Shown: positions 37,068 to 46,895, counted from the first letter of the stretch. The stretch: 64,000 nt of DNA from Oscillospiraceae bacterium (GCA_018110925.1 JAGAZJ010000025.1:1-64000); one strand, 5' to 3'. The notes: generated by a model not told the origin, from the letters alone. Program-made: numbers and translations.

Positions 37068-39260
37068 TCACTTCATCACTCTGTCTGCGCTCATTACGTC
37101 AGGCAGTTTCTTTAACTTGGATATGAGCAGGTGGAGTTGCTCCACGCCTGCGATAGAGCAGGTGAGTATAAGGTTGGCGTTGCTGTTTTTGAGCGTCTTT
37201 GAGGATATGTTGGTCACCGGTATGCGCATCTCGGCCGTGATGGCGCATACATCCGCAAGAAGCGTGATATTGCTCTTTGCAACGATGTCGATAGTCGCCT
37301 TGAATATGGGATTGTCGTTCGATGTGGCGGTCTCTGCCCATGTGACGGCTATCCAGCGGTCGGGCTCTTCCCCGGTTTCAAGCGCCTTCTGATAGGTCTG
37401 GCAGTCCTTTCTGTGTATGGACAGACCGTGACCCTTTGTGATAAAGCCGATTATATCCTCACCGGGCAGGGGCGAACAGCACTTTGCCACCTTGTAGTCT
37501 ATGTTGTCCTCGCCGCCGACGACTATACCCGTGCCCGAATGGTGTGAGGCAGGTGTCTGTAACTTCGGCTGGGCGGGAGTACCGTATCTCTTGGTGTAGA
37601 GGTCTTTGAGCCTCTGTATGATCTTTGAGAGTATGATGCCGCCGTAGCCCACAGCCGCATAGAAATCATCCAGCGTGGCGCAGTTGTGGCGCTTCATATC
37701 GTCCGCAAGGAAGTCGGCAAGCTCCTCGGGGGGGACGTTTATGCCGTTTCTCCTGAATTCCTTCTCAATGTCCTCCTTGCCCTGCTCGATATTCTCCTCA
37801 CGGCGCTCCTTCTTGAACCATGAGCGTATCTTGGAGCGTGCTTCGTTCGTTCTGGCTATGTCGAGCCATGCCCTGTTGGGACCGTGGTTGGGGTCTGAGG
37901 ATGTGAGTATCTCGACTATCTCGCCCGTCTGGAGCTTGTAGTCAAGGCTCACGAGCTTTCCGTCCACCTTTGCGCCCTTCATCTTGTTGCCCACCTGTGT
38001 ATGTATGGCGTAGGCAAAGTCGATTATGGTCGCACCTGCGGGAAGTGTGATTATATCGCCGTTCGGCGTGAATGCAAAGGTATCCTCGGGGGAGAGGTCG
38101 CTCTTTATTGTGCGAACTATCTCCTCGGCGTCGTTTGACTCCTGCTGGGCTTCGATGATCTTTCTTATCCATGCAAGGCGGCTCTCCAGCTTATCCTTGC
38201 CCTTTATGCCCTCCTTGTACTTCCAGTGGGCGGCGATGCCGTATTCGGCGGTGTAGTTCATATCCACCGTGCGTATCTGCACCTCAAAGGGTATGCCCTC
38301 AGTGCCGATGACGGTGGTGTGCAGGGACTGATACATATTCGCCTTCGGTGTGGCGATATAGTCCTTGAAGCGGTTCGGTATGGGGTTGTACATATCGTGT
38401 ATCACACCGAGGGCGTTGTAGCACTCGATGACGGTGTTCACGATGATGCGCACGGCATAGACATCGTATATCTCGTCAAGGCTCTTGCCCATGACATAGG
38501 ACTTCTTGTATATGCCGTAGATAGACTTGACACGCCCTGAGAGCTGGGGCTCGCTCAGTCCCAGTTCCTTGAAGCGGGCGGCTATCTGCCCCTTTATCTT
38601 CTCTATGAATGCCTGACGCTCATCACTGCGTATGATAAGGTTCTGCTCTATCTCGGAATAGGCAAAGGGGTCAAGATAGCGGAACGCCAGATCCTCTATC
38701 TCGTCCTGTATGGTCTTGATGCCCAGACGGTGTGCGATGGGGGCATAGATGTTCATGGTCTCAAGGGCGGTGTTTCTCTGCTTGTGTGCGGGTCTGAACT
38801 GGAGCGTCCTCATATTGTGCAGACGGTCGGCAAGCTTTATGATGATGACCCTTATGTCCTGCGACATGGCGAGGAGTATCTTTCTGACATTCTCCGCCTG
38901 CTGCTCCTCCTTGGTGAAAAGGGGTATCTTGCCGAGCTTTGTGACGCCGTCCACCAGCATGGCAACGTCCTGACCGTAGCGCTTCTTTATCTCGTCGAGG
39001 GTCACGTCCGTGTCCTCCACCACGTCGTGCAGAAGGCCTGCGCATATGGTGTCGGTGTCCATGCCAAGCTCCAGAAGTATGTAGGATACGGCGAGGGGGT
39101 GGGTGATATACGGTTCTCCTGATGAACGCACCTGATTTGCGTGCGCTGTTGCCGCAAACTCATACGCCGAAACTATCTTGCTTATGTCGTACTGCTTGTT
39201 GTCCTTCATCAGTCTTTCCATAAGAATGTCTATCGTATAGACCGTTTCAGTGTTATTCAT
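37068..39260 (-). CDS. rel: Bifunctional (p)ppGpp synthetase/hydrolase
   Basis: 730 residues, the full RelA/SpoT length. N-terminal HD hydrolase domain (HDVVEDTDVT), synthetase domain (~230-360, with YQSLHTTVIG), TGS domain (~390-450), a helical zinc-finger-like part (VAKCCSPLPGEDIIGF) and C-terminal ACT domain. Both catalytic halves look intact, so it makes and breaks the stringent-response alarmone. GGGAGG lies 6 nt before the ATG. It follows recJ at 23 nt. Confidence 0.97.
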   Translation of the reverse strand: MNNTETVYTIDILMERLMKDNKQYDISKIVSAYEFAATAHANQVRSSGEPYITHPLAVSYILLELGMDTDTICAGLLHDVVEDTDVTLDEIKKRYGQDVAMLVDGVTKLGKIPLFTKEEQQAENVRKILLAMSQDIRVIIIKLADRLHNMRTLQFRPAHKQRNTALETMNIYAPIAHRLGIKTIQDEIEDLAFRYLDPFAYSEIEQNLIIRSDERQAFIEKIKGQIAARFKELGLSEPQLSGRVKSIYGIYKKSYVMGKSLDEIYDVYAVRIIVNTVIECYNALGVIHDMYNPIPNRFKDYIATPKANMYQSLHTTVIGTEGIPFEVQIRTVDMNYTAEYGIAAHWKYKEGIKGKDKLESRLAWIRKIIEAQQESNDAEEIVRTIKSDLSPEDTFAFTPNGDIITLPAGATIIDFAYAIHTQVGNKMKGAKVDGKLVSLDYKLQTGEIVEILTSSDPNHGPNRAWLDIARTNEARSKIRSWFKKERREENIEQGKEDIEKEFRRNGINVPPEELADFLADDMKRHNCATLDDFYAAVGYGGIILSKIIQRLKDLYTKRYGTPAQPKLQTPASHHSGTGIVVGGEDNIDYKVAKCCSPLPGEDIIGFITKGHGLSIHRKDCQTYQKALETGEEPDRWIAVTWAETATSNDNPIFKATIDIVAKSNITLLADVCAITAEMRIPVTNISSKTLKNSNANLILTCSIAGVEQLHLLISKLKKLPDVMSADRVMK

Positions 39261-39283
39261 GTATATCCTCCCTCACGGCTCTG

Positions 39284-41314
39284 TTATGCGCCGAATTTAT
39301 GCATGGTGGGCTGTGCGTTCAGGTCAGCCTTGTGTGTCACTCTGAGTTTTGCGACTTTGCCGCTCACTCTGTCATAGGATATGAGCCCTGCTTCCTCAAA
39401 CACGTCGAGCGCTATGAGAAACTTGCACAGGTTTATCCCCTCGGTGACGGAGTACAGCCCCATTGTGTCGCAGACGCCGTCTATCGCCTTATACACCGCA
39501 CCGAAGTCATCCCTGCCGGGGCGGATGTGCGACAGCATACGGGGGTCTGTTATCTCGCCCCGCCTGAATTTATAGTAGCAGTCCTCTGCGGCGATGAGGG
39601 CAGATTGCTTCAGCCCCGTGCGGCGTATGTCCGCCACACGCAGAGAGACCGATGTTTTGCCGTTGAAGGTGTTGAGCCCCACCGACACGAGAAGATTTAC
39701 CCGTGTCCCTGCCTTATAGGCGAATTCCTCCGCCTTTGTGCCGAAGAGGGGCGCTTCTGCGGTGATGCCGCCGCAGTTGATGACGAGCTTTGTGTGCCTG
39801 CCTTCGGATATGGGTATGACACGCTCTATCACCGCATCGGGCAGCAGGAATACGGGTCTGGGATTGCCCTCGCCAAAGGGTTCGAGCAGGTCGAGGCTCC
39901 TTATGCTCTCCTCCGTGAGATCCTCCGGACCCAGAGTGCCGCTGGTGCGTATCTCCATGCAGAGAGGCTCGGTGAGCGCTTCCTTTGCGTAGGACTGGAG
40001 AAGCCCGTTGAACTCCTCCACCTTGTCATATGCCGCCGTGAAGCCGCCTGCGCCGGAATGTCCGCCGAACTTCACCAGAACGTCCGCACAGGCGGAGAGC
40101 GCCTTGAACACGTTGAACTCACCGAAGGAGCGTGCGGAGCCTCTGACCTCGCCGCCCTCCTCATCATAGGACATGAGGAAAGAGGGCTTGCCGAAGCGCT
40201 CGGTGACCCTTGCGGAAACTATACCGATAACACCGTGATGCCAGCCTTTGCCGCAGAAAAACAGCACCCGTCTGTCCAGCAGAGAGCTGTCGGCCTTTAT
40301 CATATCGGTGATGTCGTTCATTATCTTTTCTTCATATGTGCGTCTGCCCGTGTTGAGGTCGCAGATGCGCTTTGCAAGAGATACAGCCTCATCGCTGTCC
40401 TCCGTGGTGAGGAGCTTCAGCGCTTCAAGGGGAGAGGCTATCCTGCCTGCGGCGTTTATCCTGGGGGCGAGCCCGAACGCCACGGATGTTGAGTTATAGG
40501 GGGCTTTGAGCCCTGCCTGAGATATGAGCTCTCTCAGCCCTGCATTCTCGGTGTTCTCAAGATACCGCAGTCCCGTGCGGACTATCTGTCTGTTCTCCCC
40601 CGTGAGGGGCACGACATCCGCCACCGTTGCGATAGCCGCAATGTCCGAATACTGCTCTGCGGCAAAGTCCAGGTCGCCGCCCTCGAGAGCAGCTATCAGT
40701 TTCAGAGCCACTCCGCAGCCGCACAGCGGCTTGAATGGCGATGTGTCGTCCTTTCTGTGGGGGTCTACCACAGCCGCCGCTTCGGGCAGAGCATCCCCGG
40801 GCTGGTGGTGGTCTGTCACCACCAGTGTGAGACCCAGCTCCTTGCAGAGCTTTGCCTCGTCCAGTGCTGAAATGCCGTTATCCACCGTGACTATGAGCCC
40901 CACGCCGTCAGCGTGCAGCTTCCTTATGGCGTCGGAGTTGAGCCCGTAGCCCATGCTCCGCTCGTTTATATATGTGGTGACGTTCGCACCGATGTTTGTG
41001 AGGTAATCAGACAGCACCGCCGTCGAGGTTATGCCGTCGCAGTCGTAGTCGCCGTATATGCAGATGAGCGTGCCGCTGTCAACTGCATCGGATATGATAT
41101 CGCAGGCCGTCTGCATATCCTTTATCTCAAACGGGTCGCTGAGCGGCACCGTATCGCCGCCGCTGTCCTGACCGAAGAATCCCGCGGCGCTCTCCACGCT
41201 GTCAAGACCCATGCCCACCAGCACCTTTGCGGCGGTCTTGCTGATATGCCCCATGAGGGCAAGTTCATTAACCTTTTTCTCCGGGATATCGGGTATCAGC
41301 CATTTCTTGATCAA
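39284..41314 (-). CDS. recJ: Single-stranded-DNA-specific exonuclease RecJ
   Basis: 676 residues. 5'-to-3' exonuclease on single-stranded DNA in recombination and repair. DHH-family motifs are visible: YGDYDCDGITS, VTVDNGIS, VVTDHHQPG (DHH), then the DHHA1 domain with GKGWHHGVIGIVSARV and GGHSGAGGF. It starts with TTG at 41314, which has AGGA 6 nt upstream; no ATG fits. First gene of the recJ-rel-MBL-hemZ-MBL operon. Confidence 0.96.
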   Translation of the reverse strand: MIKKWLIPDIPEKKVNELALMGHISKTAAKVLVGMGLDSVESAAGFFGQDSGGDTVPLSDPFEIKDMQTACDIISDAVDSGTLICIYGDYDCDGITSTAVLSDYLTNIGANVTTYINERSMGYGLNSDAIRKLHADGVGLIVTVDNGISALDEAKLCKELGLTLVVTDHHQPGDALPEAAAVVDPHRKDDTSPFKPLCGCGVALKLIAALEGGDLDFAAEQYSDIAAIATVADVVPLTGENRQIVRTGLRYLENTENAGLRELISQAGLKAPYNSTSVAFGLAPRINAAGRIASPLEALKLLTTEDSDEAVSLAKRICDLNTGRRTYEEKIMNDITDMIKADSSLLDRRVLFFCGKGWHHGVIGIVSARVTERFGKPSFLMSYDEEGGEVRGSARSFGEFNVFKALSACADVLVKFGGHSGAGGFTAAYDKVEEFNGLLQSYAKEALTEPLCMEIRTSGTLGPEDLTEESIRSLDLLEPFGEGNPRPVFLLPDAVIERVIPISEGRHTKLVINCGGITAEAPLFGTKAEEFAYKAGTRVNLLVSVGLNTFNGKTSVSLRVADIRRTGLKQSALIAAEDCYYKFRRGEITDPRMLSHIRPGRDDFGAVYKAIDGVCDTMGLYSVTEGINLCKFLIALDVFEEAGLISYDRVSGKVAKLRVTHKADLNAQPTMHKFGA

Positions 41315-41366
41315 AGCAATTCCTCTTTTATTCTGATTTGTGTCTTTAAAAACTCCGTATCATTTT

Positions 41367-41395
41367 ATTATACTACTGTACACGGATTTAATCAA
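41367..41395 (-). promoter_or_regulatory. Promoter of the recJ-rel operon
   Basis: Minus strand TTGATT (41395-41390), 17-bp spacer, TATAAT (41372-41367). Confidence 0.75.
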
Positions 41396-41424
41396 TAAAT
41401 AAAATATAAATTTTCAGGCGGCAC

Positions 41425-41447
41425 AAAAAGGCCGGCGGATGCCGACC
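41425..41447 (-). terminator. Intrinsic terminator of the MATE exporter gene
   Basis: 7-bp GC-rich stem GGTCGGC / GCCGGCC with an ATCC loop followed by CTTTTTG... on the minus strand; it starts right after the stop. Confidence 0.85.
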
Positions 41448-41457
41448 CTGATCTGTT

Positions 41458-42825
41458 TTAAGTGACTGCTTTCCTGCCCCATTTTCGGTGCCGTATCACG
41501 ACAAAACACAGCAGGTTCACCCCGAAGGATATCGCCCATGTTATGGGGTATGAGATATATATGGTCTCTATGCTGTGGTAATCGGGTATCATGAACACCG
41601 TTGCTATCCACACAAGGCGCAGTACGCACACGCATATGAGGGATATGACCATAGGCATAACGGAGTAGCCCACGCCTCTGAGCGCACCCACGCTGACATC
41701 CATCATGCCGCAGAGAAAGTATGTCTTCATGATGATGTTTATTCGTCTGACGCCTGCCTCGATGACCTCCGGGCTCTCGGTGTATATGCCGAGGAGCTGT
41801 CTTGCAAAGAACATCGCCGCCAGTCCCAGAAGCAGACCCACCGCCGTCACACAGCACTCCGAATAGACAACTATCCTGTCTATCCTGTCGTATCTGCCCG
41901 CTCCGTAGTTCTGACCCACGAAGCTGATGGCAGACTGATAGAAGGAGTTCATCGCCGCATACACAAAGCCCTCTATGTTCATTGCGGCGGAGTTGCCTGC
42001 CACGATGATGCTGCCGAAGCCGTTGACAGATGACTGGATTACCACGTTGGATATTGAGAACATTATCCCCTGAAAGCCCGCAGGGAGACCTATCTTCAGT
42101 ATCATGGCGACCTTGTGCCCGTCAAGGCGTATATCCCGCAGTACCAGCTTTATCGCACCTGTCTCATGCATGAGACAGCGGAGTATCAGCACGGCGGAAA
42201 CGGTCTGTGAAAGTGCGGTCGCCAGCGCCACGCCTGCCACGTCCATATGGAAGACTATGACGAAGATAAGGTTCAGTATCAGGTTTATAACGCCCGATGC
42301 CAGCAGATAGAACAGTGGGCGCTTGGTATCGCCCGCCGCCCTCAGTATGGCAGAGCCGAAGTTATAGACCATAGTGGCGGTCATGCCGAGGAAGTATATC
42401 CTCAGATACAGCGAGGCAAGGGGGAGTATCTCCTCCGGGGTGGACATGAGGGCGAGCATATCGTCCGCAAAGAGAAGCCCGGCGGCGGTGAGCAGGATGC
42501 CGCTTATGAAGCTCAGCCCCATTGAGGTGTGTACGCTCTTTTTAAGGTCCTCCTCCAGCTTTGCGCCGTAGAACCTCGCCACGGTGACGTTTGCACCTAT
42601 GGATACGCCCACGAACAGGTTCACCATCAGGTTTATGAGTGCCGATGTGGAGCCCACCGCCGCAAGCGAATTGTCGCCCGCAAATCTGCCGACGACCACG
42701 ATATCCGCCGCATTGAACAGAAGCTGGAGTATGCTGGAGAACATGAGCGGAAGTGAAAATGATATGATCTTGGGCAGTATCTCGCCCGTACACATATCCA
42801 TCTGGTATTTGTTTGTCTGTGTCAT
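41458..42825 (-). CDS. MATE family multidrug exporter
   Basis: 455 residues with about 12 membrane helices in two related halves. Typical MATE segments are visible: SLPLMFSSILQLLFNAADIVVVGRF near the N-terminus and the second-half start GLPAGFQGIMFSISNVVIQSSVNGFG. Exports cationic compounds or metabolites using a sodium or proton gradient; substrate unknown. AAGGG precedes the ATG. It lies 52 bp after the zinc-ribbon gene, separated by a terminator. Confidence 0.92.
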   Translation of the reverse strand: MTQTNKYQMDMCTGEILPKIISFSLPLMFSSILQLLFNAADIVVVGRFAGDNSLAAVGSTSALINLMVNLFVGVSIGANVTVARFYGAKLEEDLKKSVHTSMGLSFISGILLTAAGLLFADDMLALMSTPEEILPLASLYLRIYFLGMTATMVYNFGSAILRAAGDTKRPLFYLLASGVINLILNLIFVIVFHMDVAGVALATALSQTVSAVLILRCLMHETGAIKLVLRDIRLDGHKVAMILKIGLPAGFQGIMFSISNVVIQSSVNGFGSIIVAGNSAAMNIEGFVYAAMNSFYQSAISFVGQNYGAGRYDRIDRIVVYSECCVTAVGLLLGLAAMFFARQLLGIYTESPEVIEAGVRRINIIMKTYFLCGMMDVSVGALRGVGYSVMPMVISLICVCVLRLVWIATVFMIPDYHSIETIYISYPITWAISFGVNLLCFVVIRHRKWGRKAVT

Positions 42826-42840
42826 ATGATCTACCCTTGT

Positions 42841-42871
42841 AAGATAAGAAGCCTGTCGGAAGTGACAGGCT
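42841..42871 (-). terminator. Terminator of the zinc-ribbon gene
   Basis: Perfect 8-bp stem AGCCTGTC / GACAGGCT with a 6-nt loop; minus-strand tail TTCTTATCTT. It leaves little room for a separate MATE promoter, so partial read-through is likely. Confidence 0.75.
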
Positions 42872-42877
42872 CGTGCA

Positions 42878-44071
42878 TTATCGGTTATCGGTCTGCTGTG
42901 GGTCGTTCACGGGTTCCTCTATGATGACTTTGCTCACGTCAACGGGAACGCCCGAGCTTATGAAGGCAAGCTCATTTATCTCATCAAAGCTGTGTCCTGC
43001 ATCCTCAACATATGCCCTTACGGCATCACATCCGAATACGACCTTCTTGTCGTCGAATGAAGATGCGGGCACATACACCTCGTCGTCGTCTATTATCACA
43101 AGCAGGGAGACGGGCGCCATAGGTGCGTTTGAGGGGGAGGTATACTCAGCGGTGAATATGGATGTGTCCGTGAGCATATCCGTGGTGATGAGAGCTTCCG
43201 ACAGGGTGACGGTGCAGGATGTCTCTCTGCCCACTGCCTCAACGTGGTCGGCAGGCTCTATGGTGGTGCGCATGAGCACGGGAGCGGCCGGCTCCGTTTC
43301 CGATTCGTCGGATTCGGCTGACTCTGATGCGGTCTCATTCGCCGATGTTACTGTTGTCGTCACGGTGGTCTCCGTGGTGGTGACGGTCGTTTCAGCCGCC
43401 GTTGCTGCGGTGGTCTCAGCCGTTGTTTCGGCTGTCCCGTCAGCGGTCTCTGCCGATGTCTCGGCGGTCTCCGTTATCTCCACCGATGTGGACTCGATAG
43501 GCACCTGCGGAGGGGCAGGCTGTCTGTTGAGCACCTTTGCCAGGCCGAATATGATGACCGCCAGCACTGCGATATATATGAATACGGGCAGTATGCGCTT
43601 CTTCGTCTTGTTCTCGGGGGTGGGGGGAGCTGTCTGTGCGATCTCCTTCTCGGCTGTCTCACGGACGGTCTCCTTGACGGCGTTGACCTGTGCCACAGCC
43701 TTTTTCACCGAGTCGGGCACCTTGAATTTCTCGTCCGTGTCCGCCGCAGGGATGTCTATTCCCTCGACTGCCTTTATGTCGGGCAGTTCCGTCACACCGC
43801 CGGGGGCGATGTCCTCCAGCTCCTTCTCTATGAGCTTTTCGGCGCCGTCTATCTTCTTTATGCCGGGCAGGTCGTCAAGGGCAGAGGCAGCTTCCTTCTC
43901 GATCTCCTCGATCTCCTCCAGTTCCTCCGCAAGCTTTTCACCGGTTTCGGCAATGGCTTTGACGTCTTCCCCGGACTTCTTTTCTGCGGAGAAATCCACT
44001 CTGGCTCCGCATTCGGGGCAGAAACGGCTGTCTATGAATATTTCTGCGCCGCATTCGTTGCATTTTGGCAT
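42878..44071 (-). CDS. Zinc-ribbon membrane protein with Thr-rich stalk
   Basis: 397 residues. An N-terminal zinc ribbon (CNECGAEIFIDSRFCPECG), an acidic helical region, one membrane helix (~170-190, FIYIAVLAVIIFGLAKVL), a long Thr/Glu/Ala low-complexity stalk (~205-260) and a C-terminal ~120-residue domain outside the cell. The zinc-ribbon end would be cytoplasmic. No family beyond the zinc ribbon is recognised. Last gene of the sirtuin-nadC-epimerase unit (6 nt after the epimerase stop). The long opposite-strand reading frame here is an artefact of the repeat composition. Confidence 0.82.
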   Translation of the reverse strand: MPKCNECGAEIFIDSRFCPECGARVDFSAEKKSGEDVKAIAETGEKLAEELEEIEEIEKEAASALDDLPGIKKIDGAEKLIEKELEDIAPGGVTELPDIKAVEGIDIPAADTDEKFKVPDSVKKAVAQVNAVKETVRETAEKEIAQTAPPTPENKTKKRILPVFIYIAVLAVIIFGLAKVLNRQPAPPQVPIESTSVEITETAETSAETADGTAETTAETTAATAAETTVTTTETTVTTTVTSANETASESAESDESETEPAAPVLMRTTIEPADHVEAVGRETSCTVTLSEALITTDMLTDTSIFTAEYTSPSNAPMAPVSLLVIIDDDEVYVPASSFDDKKVVFGCDAVRAYVEDAGHSFDEINELAFISSGVPVDVSKVIIEEPVNDPQQTDNR

Positions 44072-44077
44072 TATAGC

Positions 44078-45082
44078 TTATCCTCTCGTAATAAATCTCT
44101 GAACGCAGGTATAGGTCTTGCCGGGGGCAAGCTCCTCATAGCCTGTGAGAGAGGGATCCATGTCCATATTGGGAGCGTTGACCTGTGCGGTCATGGGCTC
44201 GGGACAGAAGTAGTTCATAAATCCCTCGTGGTTCCAGATTATCCAGAACCTGTACTTGTCATCGACCTCGTTGAGTATCTGTCTGCCGCTTGCAATATCC
44301 GTCATAACTGCGCCGCGGAACGGCTTGCCGTCTATCTCCGTCGTGCCGCCCGAATACATATCGTTGCATATATCGCACAGCACGGGGCACACGCCCTTTG
44401 TGTACTTCTTGTCATAGGCTGAGAGCTTTGCACGCCTGCCGGTGGGGAGCCACCTTGACTTGTTGAACGGGATGCGCTCCAAAGCGGGTATGGTGAGCCT
44501 TACGTCCTCCTGCCTGCCGCCGTCTACGAAGGGGGCGTTTATGGTGGTGTGGGTCGCAAAGGACACGGGGAGCATCCTGTCGGAATCGTTTATCAGCGTA
44601 ACGATGTGCTTCAGACCCTTGTCCGAAAGCTCTATCCTTATCCTTATGGTGAACTTCACGGGGAAGCAGTTGTAGAAAAAGTCTCTCTCGTCATAGACAT
44701 ACTCGTTCTCGACGAATGCCGTTTTGCCCGTTGTGCCCATGTCCTTGACGGTGTAGGCACGCTTGTGGACAAAGCCGTGTATGTGGTTGCCGAACCTTGC
44801 CTCATTGACGGGCAGGCGATAGACCGCATCGCTCGTGCGGAGTATGCCCTTGTCAAATCGGTTCGGCAGGTAGAGAGTGGGCAGTCCCCATATCTCTGCG
44901 GAATTCATTATCTCGGAAAGGCTCACGCCGTTGTCATAGCGGAATACCTCTATGCCTCTCTTTTCATCACGGAAGCGCACCACGTTGGAGCCCAGCCCGG
45001 GAACGACTATCGCCCTGTATCCGCCCGAAACGAGTTCAACCGCCTTTGCGCCCTTGTGGTCAATGTAATTTGCCGACTGCAT
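44078..45082 (-). CDS. Aldose 1-epimerase-like protein
   Basis: About 334 residues, all-beta galactose-mutarotase-like fold. Visible segments are GLPTLYLPNRFDKGIL, RFGNHIHGFVHKRAY with the conserved His pair, and a late THTTINAPF and CPEPMTAQVNAP. Mutarotases convert alpha and beta anomers of hexoses; relatives act on other sugars, so the substrate is open. Start uncertain: ATG 45082, or GTG 45091 just after the nadC stop. Same operon as nadC. Confidence 0.82.
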   Translation of the reverse strand: MQSANYIDHKGAKAVELVSGGYRAIVVPGLGSNVVRFRDEKRGIEVFRYDNGVSLSEIMNSAEIWGLPTLYLPNRFDKGILRTSDAVYRLPVNEARFGNHIHGFVHKRAYTVKDMGTTGKTAFVENEYVYDERDFFYNCFPVKFTIRIRIELSDKGLKHIVTLINDSDRMLPVSFATHTTINAPFVDGGRQEDVRLTIPALERIPFNKSRWLPTGRRAKLSAYDKKYTKGVCPVLCDICNDMYSGGTTEIDGKPFRGAVMTDIASGRQILNEVDDKYRFWIIWNHEGFMNYFCPEPMTAQVNAPNMDMDPSLTGYEELAPGKTYTCVQRFITRG

Positions 45083-45092
45083 TATCTTCACA

Positions 45093-45932
45093 TCACTTTC
45101 TTATCTTCAGCGATATATCGAATACCTTTGCGGAATGGGTGATGGCGCCCGACGATATTATGTCAACGCCCGTCCCTGCCACAGCCGCCACGGTGTTTAT
45201 GTCAACATTGCCCGATGCTTCGAGGACCGCTCTGCCGTCGCAGACCTTCACGCACTCGGTCATTTCCTCAACGCTCATATTGTCGAGCATGATGACGTCT
45301 GCACCGCAGTCTATCGCTTCGAGCATATCCGCCATGGTGCGTGCCTCTACCTCTATCTTTGCCATGTGCCCCAGTTTCTTTCTTAGAGCATTCACAGCAG
45401 GGGAGATGCCGCCGTATGCGTCTATGTGGTTGTCTTTGAGCATTGCCGCATCCGACAGGTTGAAGCGGTGATTGCGTCCGCCGCCCGTCATGACGGCATA
45501 TTTCTCAAGGGCACGGAGCCCCGGTGTGGTCTTTCTTGTATCGGCTATGGATGCCTTTGTGCCCTCACAGGCGGCAACGAGCCTGCTTGTGGCGGTAGCC
45601 ACGCCCGACATATGGCACACAAGGTTGAGGGCTGTGCGCTCCGCTTTCAGCACCGAGCGTGTGCGTCCCGTCACTCTTGCGATTATATCGCCCTTAGCCA
45701 CCCTTGCGCCGTCGGCTATGAGCCTTTCGGTCTTTACGTCGGGGTCTATGAGGGTGAACACTCTCAGGGCAACGTCTATCCCGGCAAGAACGCCCTCGTC
45801 CTTTGACACGAACTCCGCCGCGGACATATCGTTCTCATCTATGAGCAGGTCGGTCGCAAGGTCTATGTAGTTTATATCCTCCTCGACCGCTCTTTTTATC
45901 ACGTCATCTATATAGAAAGTGGGAAGCATCAT
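45093..45932 (-). CDS. nadC: Nicotinate-nucleotide pyrophosphorylase
   Basis: 279 residues. Converts quinolinate and PRPP to nicotinate mononucleotide in de novo NAD synthesis. Typical motifs: ERTALNLVCHMSGVAT, ADTRKTTPGLRALEKYAV, GGGRNHRFNLSD, KDNHI and IMLDNMS near the C-terminus. nadA and nadB are not in the window. AAAGG precedes the ATG. It lies 21 nt after the sirtuin gene, linking NAD synthesis with NAD use. Confidence 0.97.
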   Translation of the reverse strand: MMLPTFYIDDVIKRAVEEDINYIDLATDLLIDENDMSAAEFVSKDEGVLAGIDVALRVFTLIDPDVKTERLIADGARVAKGDIIARVTGRTRSVLKAERTALNLVCHMSGVATATSRLVAACEGTKASIADTRKTTPGLRALEKYAVMTGGGRNHRFNLSDAAMLKDNHIDAYGGISPAVNALRKKLGHMAKIEVEARTMADMLEAIDCGADVIMLDNMSVEEMTECVKVCDGRAVLEASGNVDINTVAAVAGTGVDIISSGAITHSAKVFDISLKIRK

Positions 45933-45953
45933 ATCATACCTTTCTTCAACAGC

Positions 45954-46682
45954 TCAGTTGATGCAGTAATCCAGTGTCTCGCCTATGCTCTCGGATATGA
46001 GCAGGTCAGCCCTGCTGTCGTATTGTGTGGCGCTCTTGTTTATCAGCACCAGTTTGTTGCCGTGGTAGTAGTCTATCAGGCCGCTTGCGGGATACACCGA
46101 CAGGGACGTGCCGCCGATTATGAGCATATCGCAGTTCTCTATGGCATCTATGGAGCAGTTGACGGTGTGCTGGTCAAGCCCCTCCTGATAAAGCACCACG
46201 TCGGGCTTTAAAAGTCTGCCGCACTTTGAGCAGGCAGGTATGCCGGGGAAGTCCTTCATATACCTTGCGTCATGCAGAGCGCCGCAGTTCACACAGTAGT
46301 TGCGGTGTACAGACCCGTGTATCTCATACACTGTCTGACTGCCTGCCGCCTGATGAAGACCGTCTATGTTCTGGGTGATGATCGCACGGAGCTTGCCTCT
46401 GCGCTCCAGCTCCGCCAGTGCCAGATGCGCCTTGTTCGGCTTTGCGTCCAGGTTCAGGAGCTTGTCCTTGTAGAATTCGTAGAACTCACCTATGTTATTG
46501 CAGAAGAACGAGTGGCTGAGTATCGTCTCGGGCGGGAACTTGTACTTCATGTTGTAAAGACCGTCAACGCTTCTGAAATCGGGTATGCCGCTCTCGGTGG
46601 ACACGCCCGCTCCGCCGAAGAAAACTATATTGTCGCTCTGTTCTATCCATTCCTTGAGCTGTTTGGTGCTTTCAGTTATCAT
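45954..46682 (-). CDS. cobB: NAD-dependent protein deacylase (sirtuin)
   Basis: 242 residues. Sir2 family: GAGVSTESGIPDFRS, TQNIDGLHQAAG, the active-site His in EIHGSVHR and two zinc CxxC pairs (CVNCG, CSKCG), with GGTSLSVYPASGL. Removes acetyl or other acyl groups from lysines using NAD+. Start at 46682 because AGGAAGG is 4 nt upstream; the frame extends to 46727 but without a ribosome site. First gene of the sirtuin-nadC unit. Confidence 0.95.
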   Translation of the reverse strand: MITESTKQLKEWIEQSDNIVFFGGAGVSTESGIPDFRSVDGLYNMKYKFPPETILSHSFFCNNIGEFYEFYKDKLLNLDAKPNKAHLALAELERRGKLRAIITQNIDGLHQAAGSQTVYEIHGSVHRNYCVNCGALHDARYMKDFPGIPACSKCGRLLKPDVVLYQEGLDQHTVNCSIDAIENCDMLIIGGTSLSVYPASGLIDYYHGNKLVLINKSATQYDSRADLLISESIGETLDYCIN

Positions 46683-46751
46683 AATACCTTCCTCTCGGAG
46701 AATGCCCCGAAGGATATCCCCCGTCATTCTGCAAAAATCAAACTTAGAGTT

Positions 46752-46780
46752 ATTATATCATATACTGTCTGCAAAGTCAA
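46752..46780 (-). promoter_or_regulatory. Promoter of the sirtuin-nadC operon
   Basis: Minus strand TTGACT (46780-46775), 17-bp spacer, TATAAT (46757-46752). Confidence 0.8.
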
Positions 46781-46801
46781 CTAACAAAGAATGAATATTT
46801 G

Positions 46802-46895
46802 TCGGGTCGGCAGACCGACGGCCGCCGCGTTGATTTGTTCTGCGGGGTCGGTATAACGGCTCGGTAACGTTTGTTTGCGGCAATGGTGTCGTTGC
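46802..46895 (+). repeat. Copy A of a ~100-bp intergenic repeat
   Basis: Begins with a short hairpin GTCGG-CAGA-CCGAC and ends in CTCGGTAAC followed by a degenerate GTTTG and CGGCAA. The same order of elements, diverged at scattered positions, occurs at 50270-50372. No coding potential was seen. Between the sirtuin promoter and the TetR gene. Confidence 0.65.

Noticed and set aside
42873..44102. 409-residue plus-strand frame with Ser/Val repeats
   Set aside because: It is the mirror of the Thr/Glu/Ala stalk of the minus-strand zinc-ribbon gene, which has the zinc ribbon, membrane helix and ribosome site.
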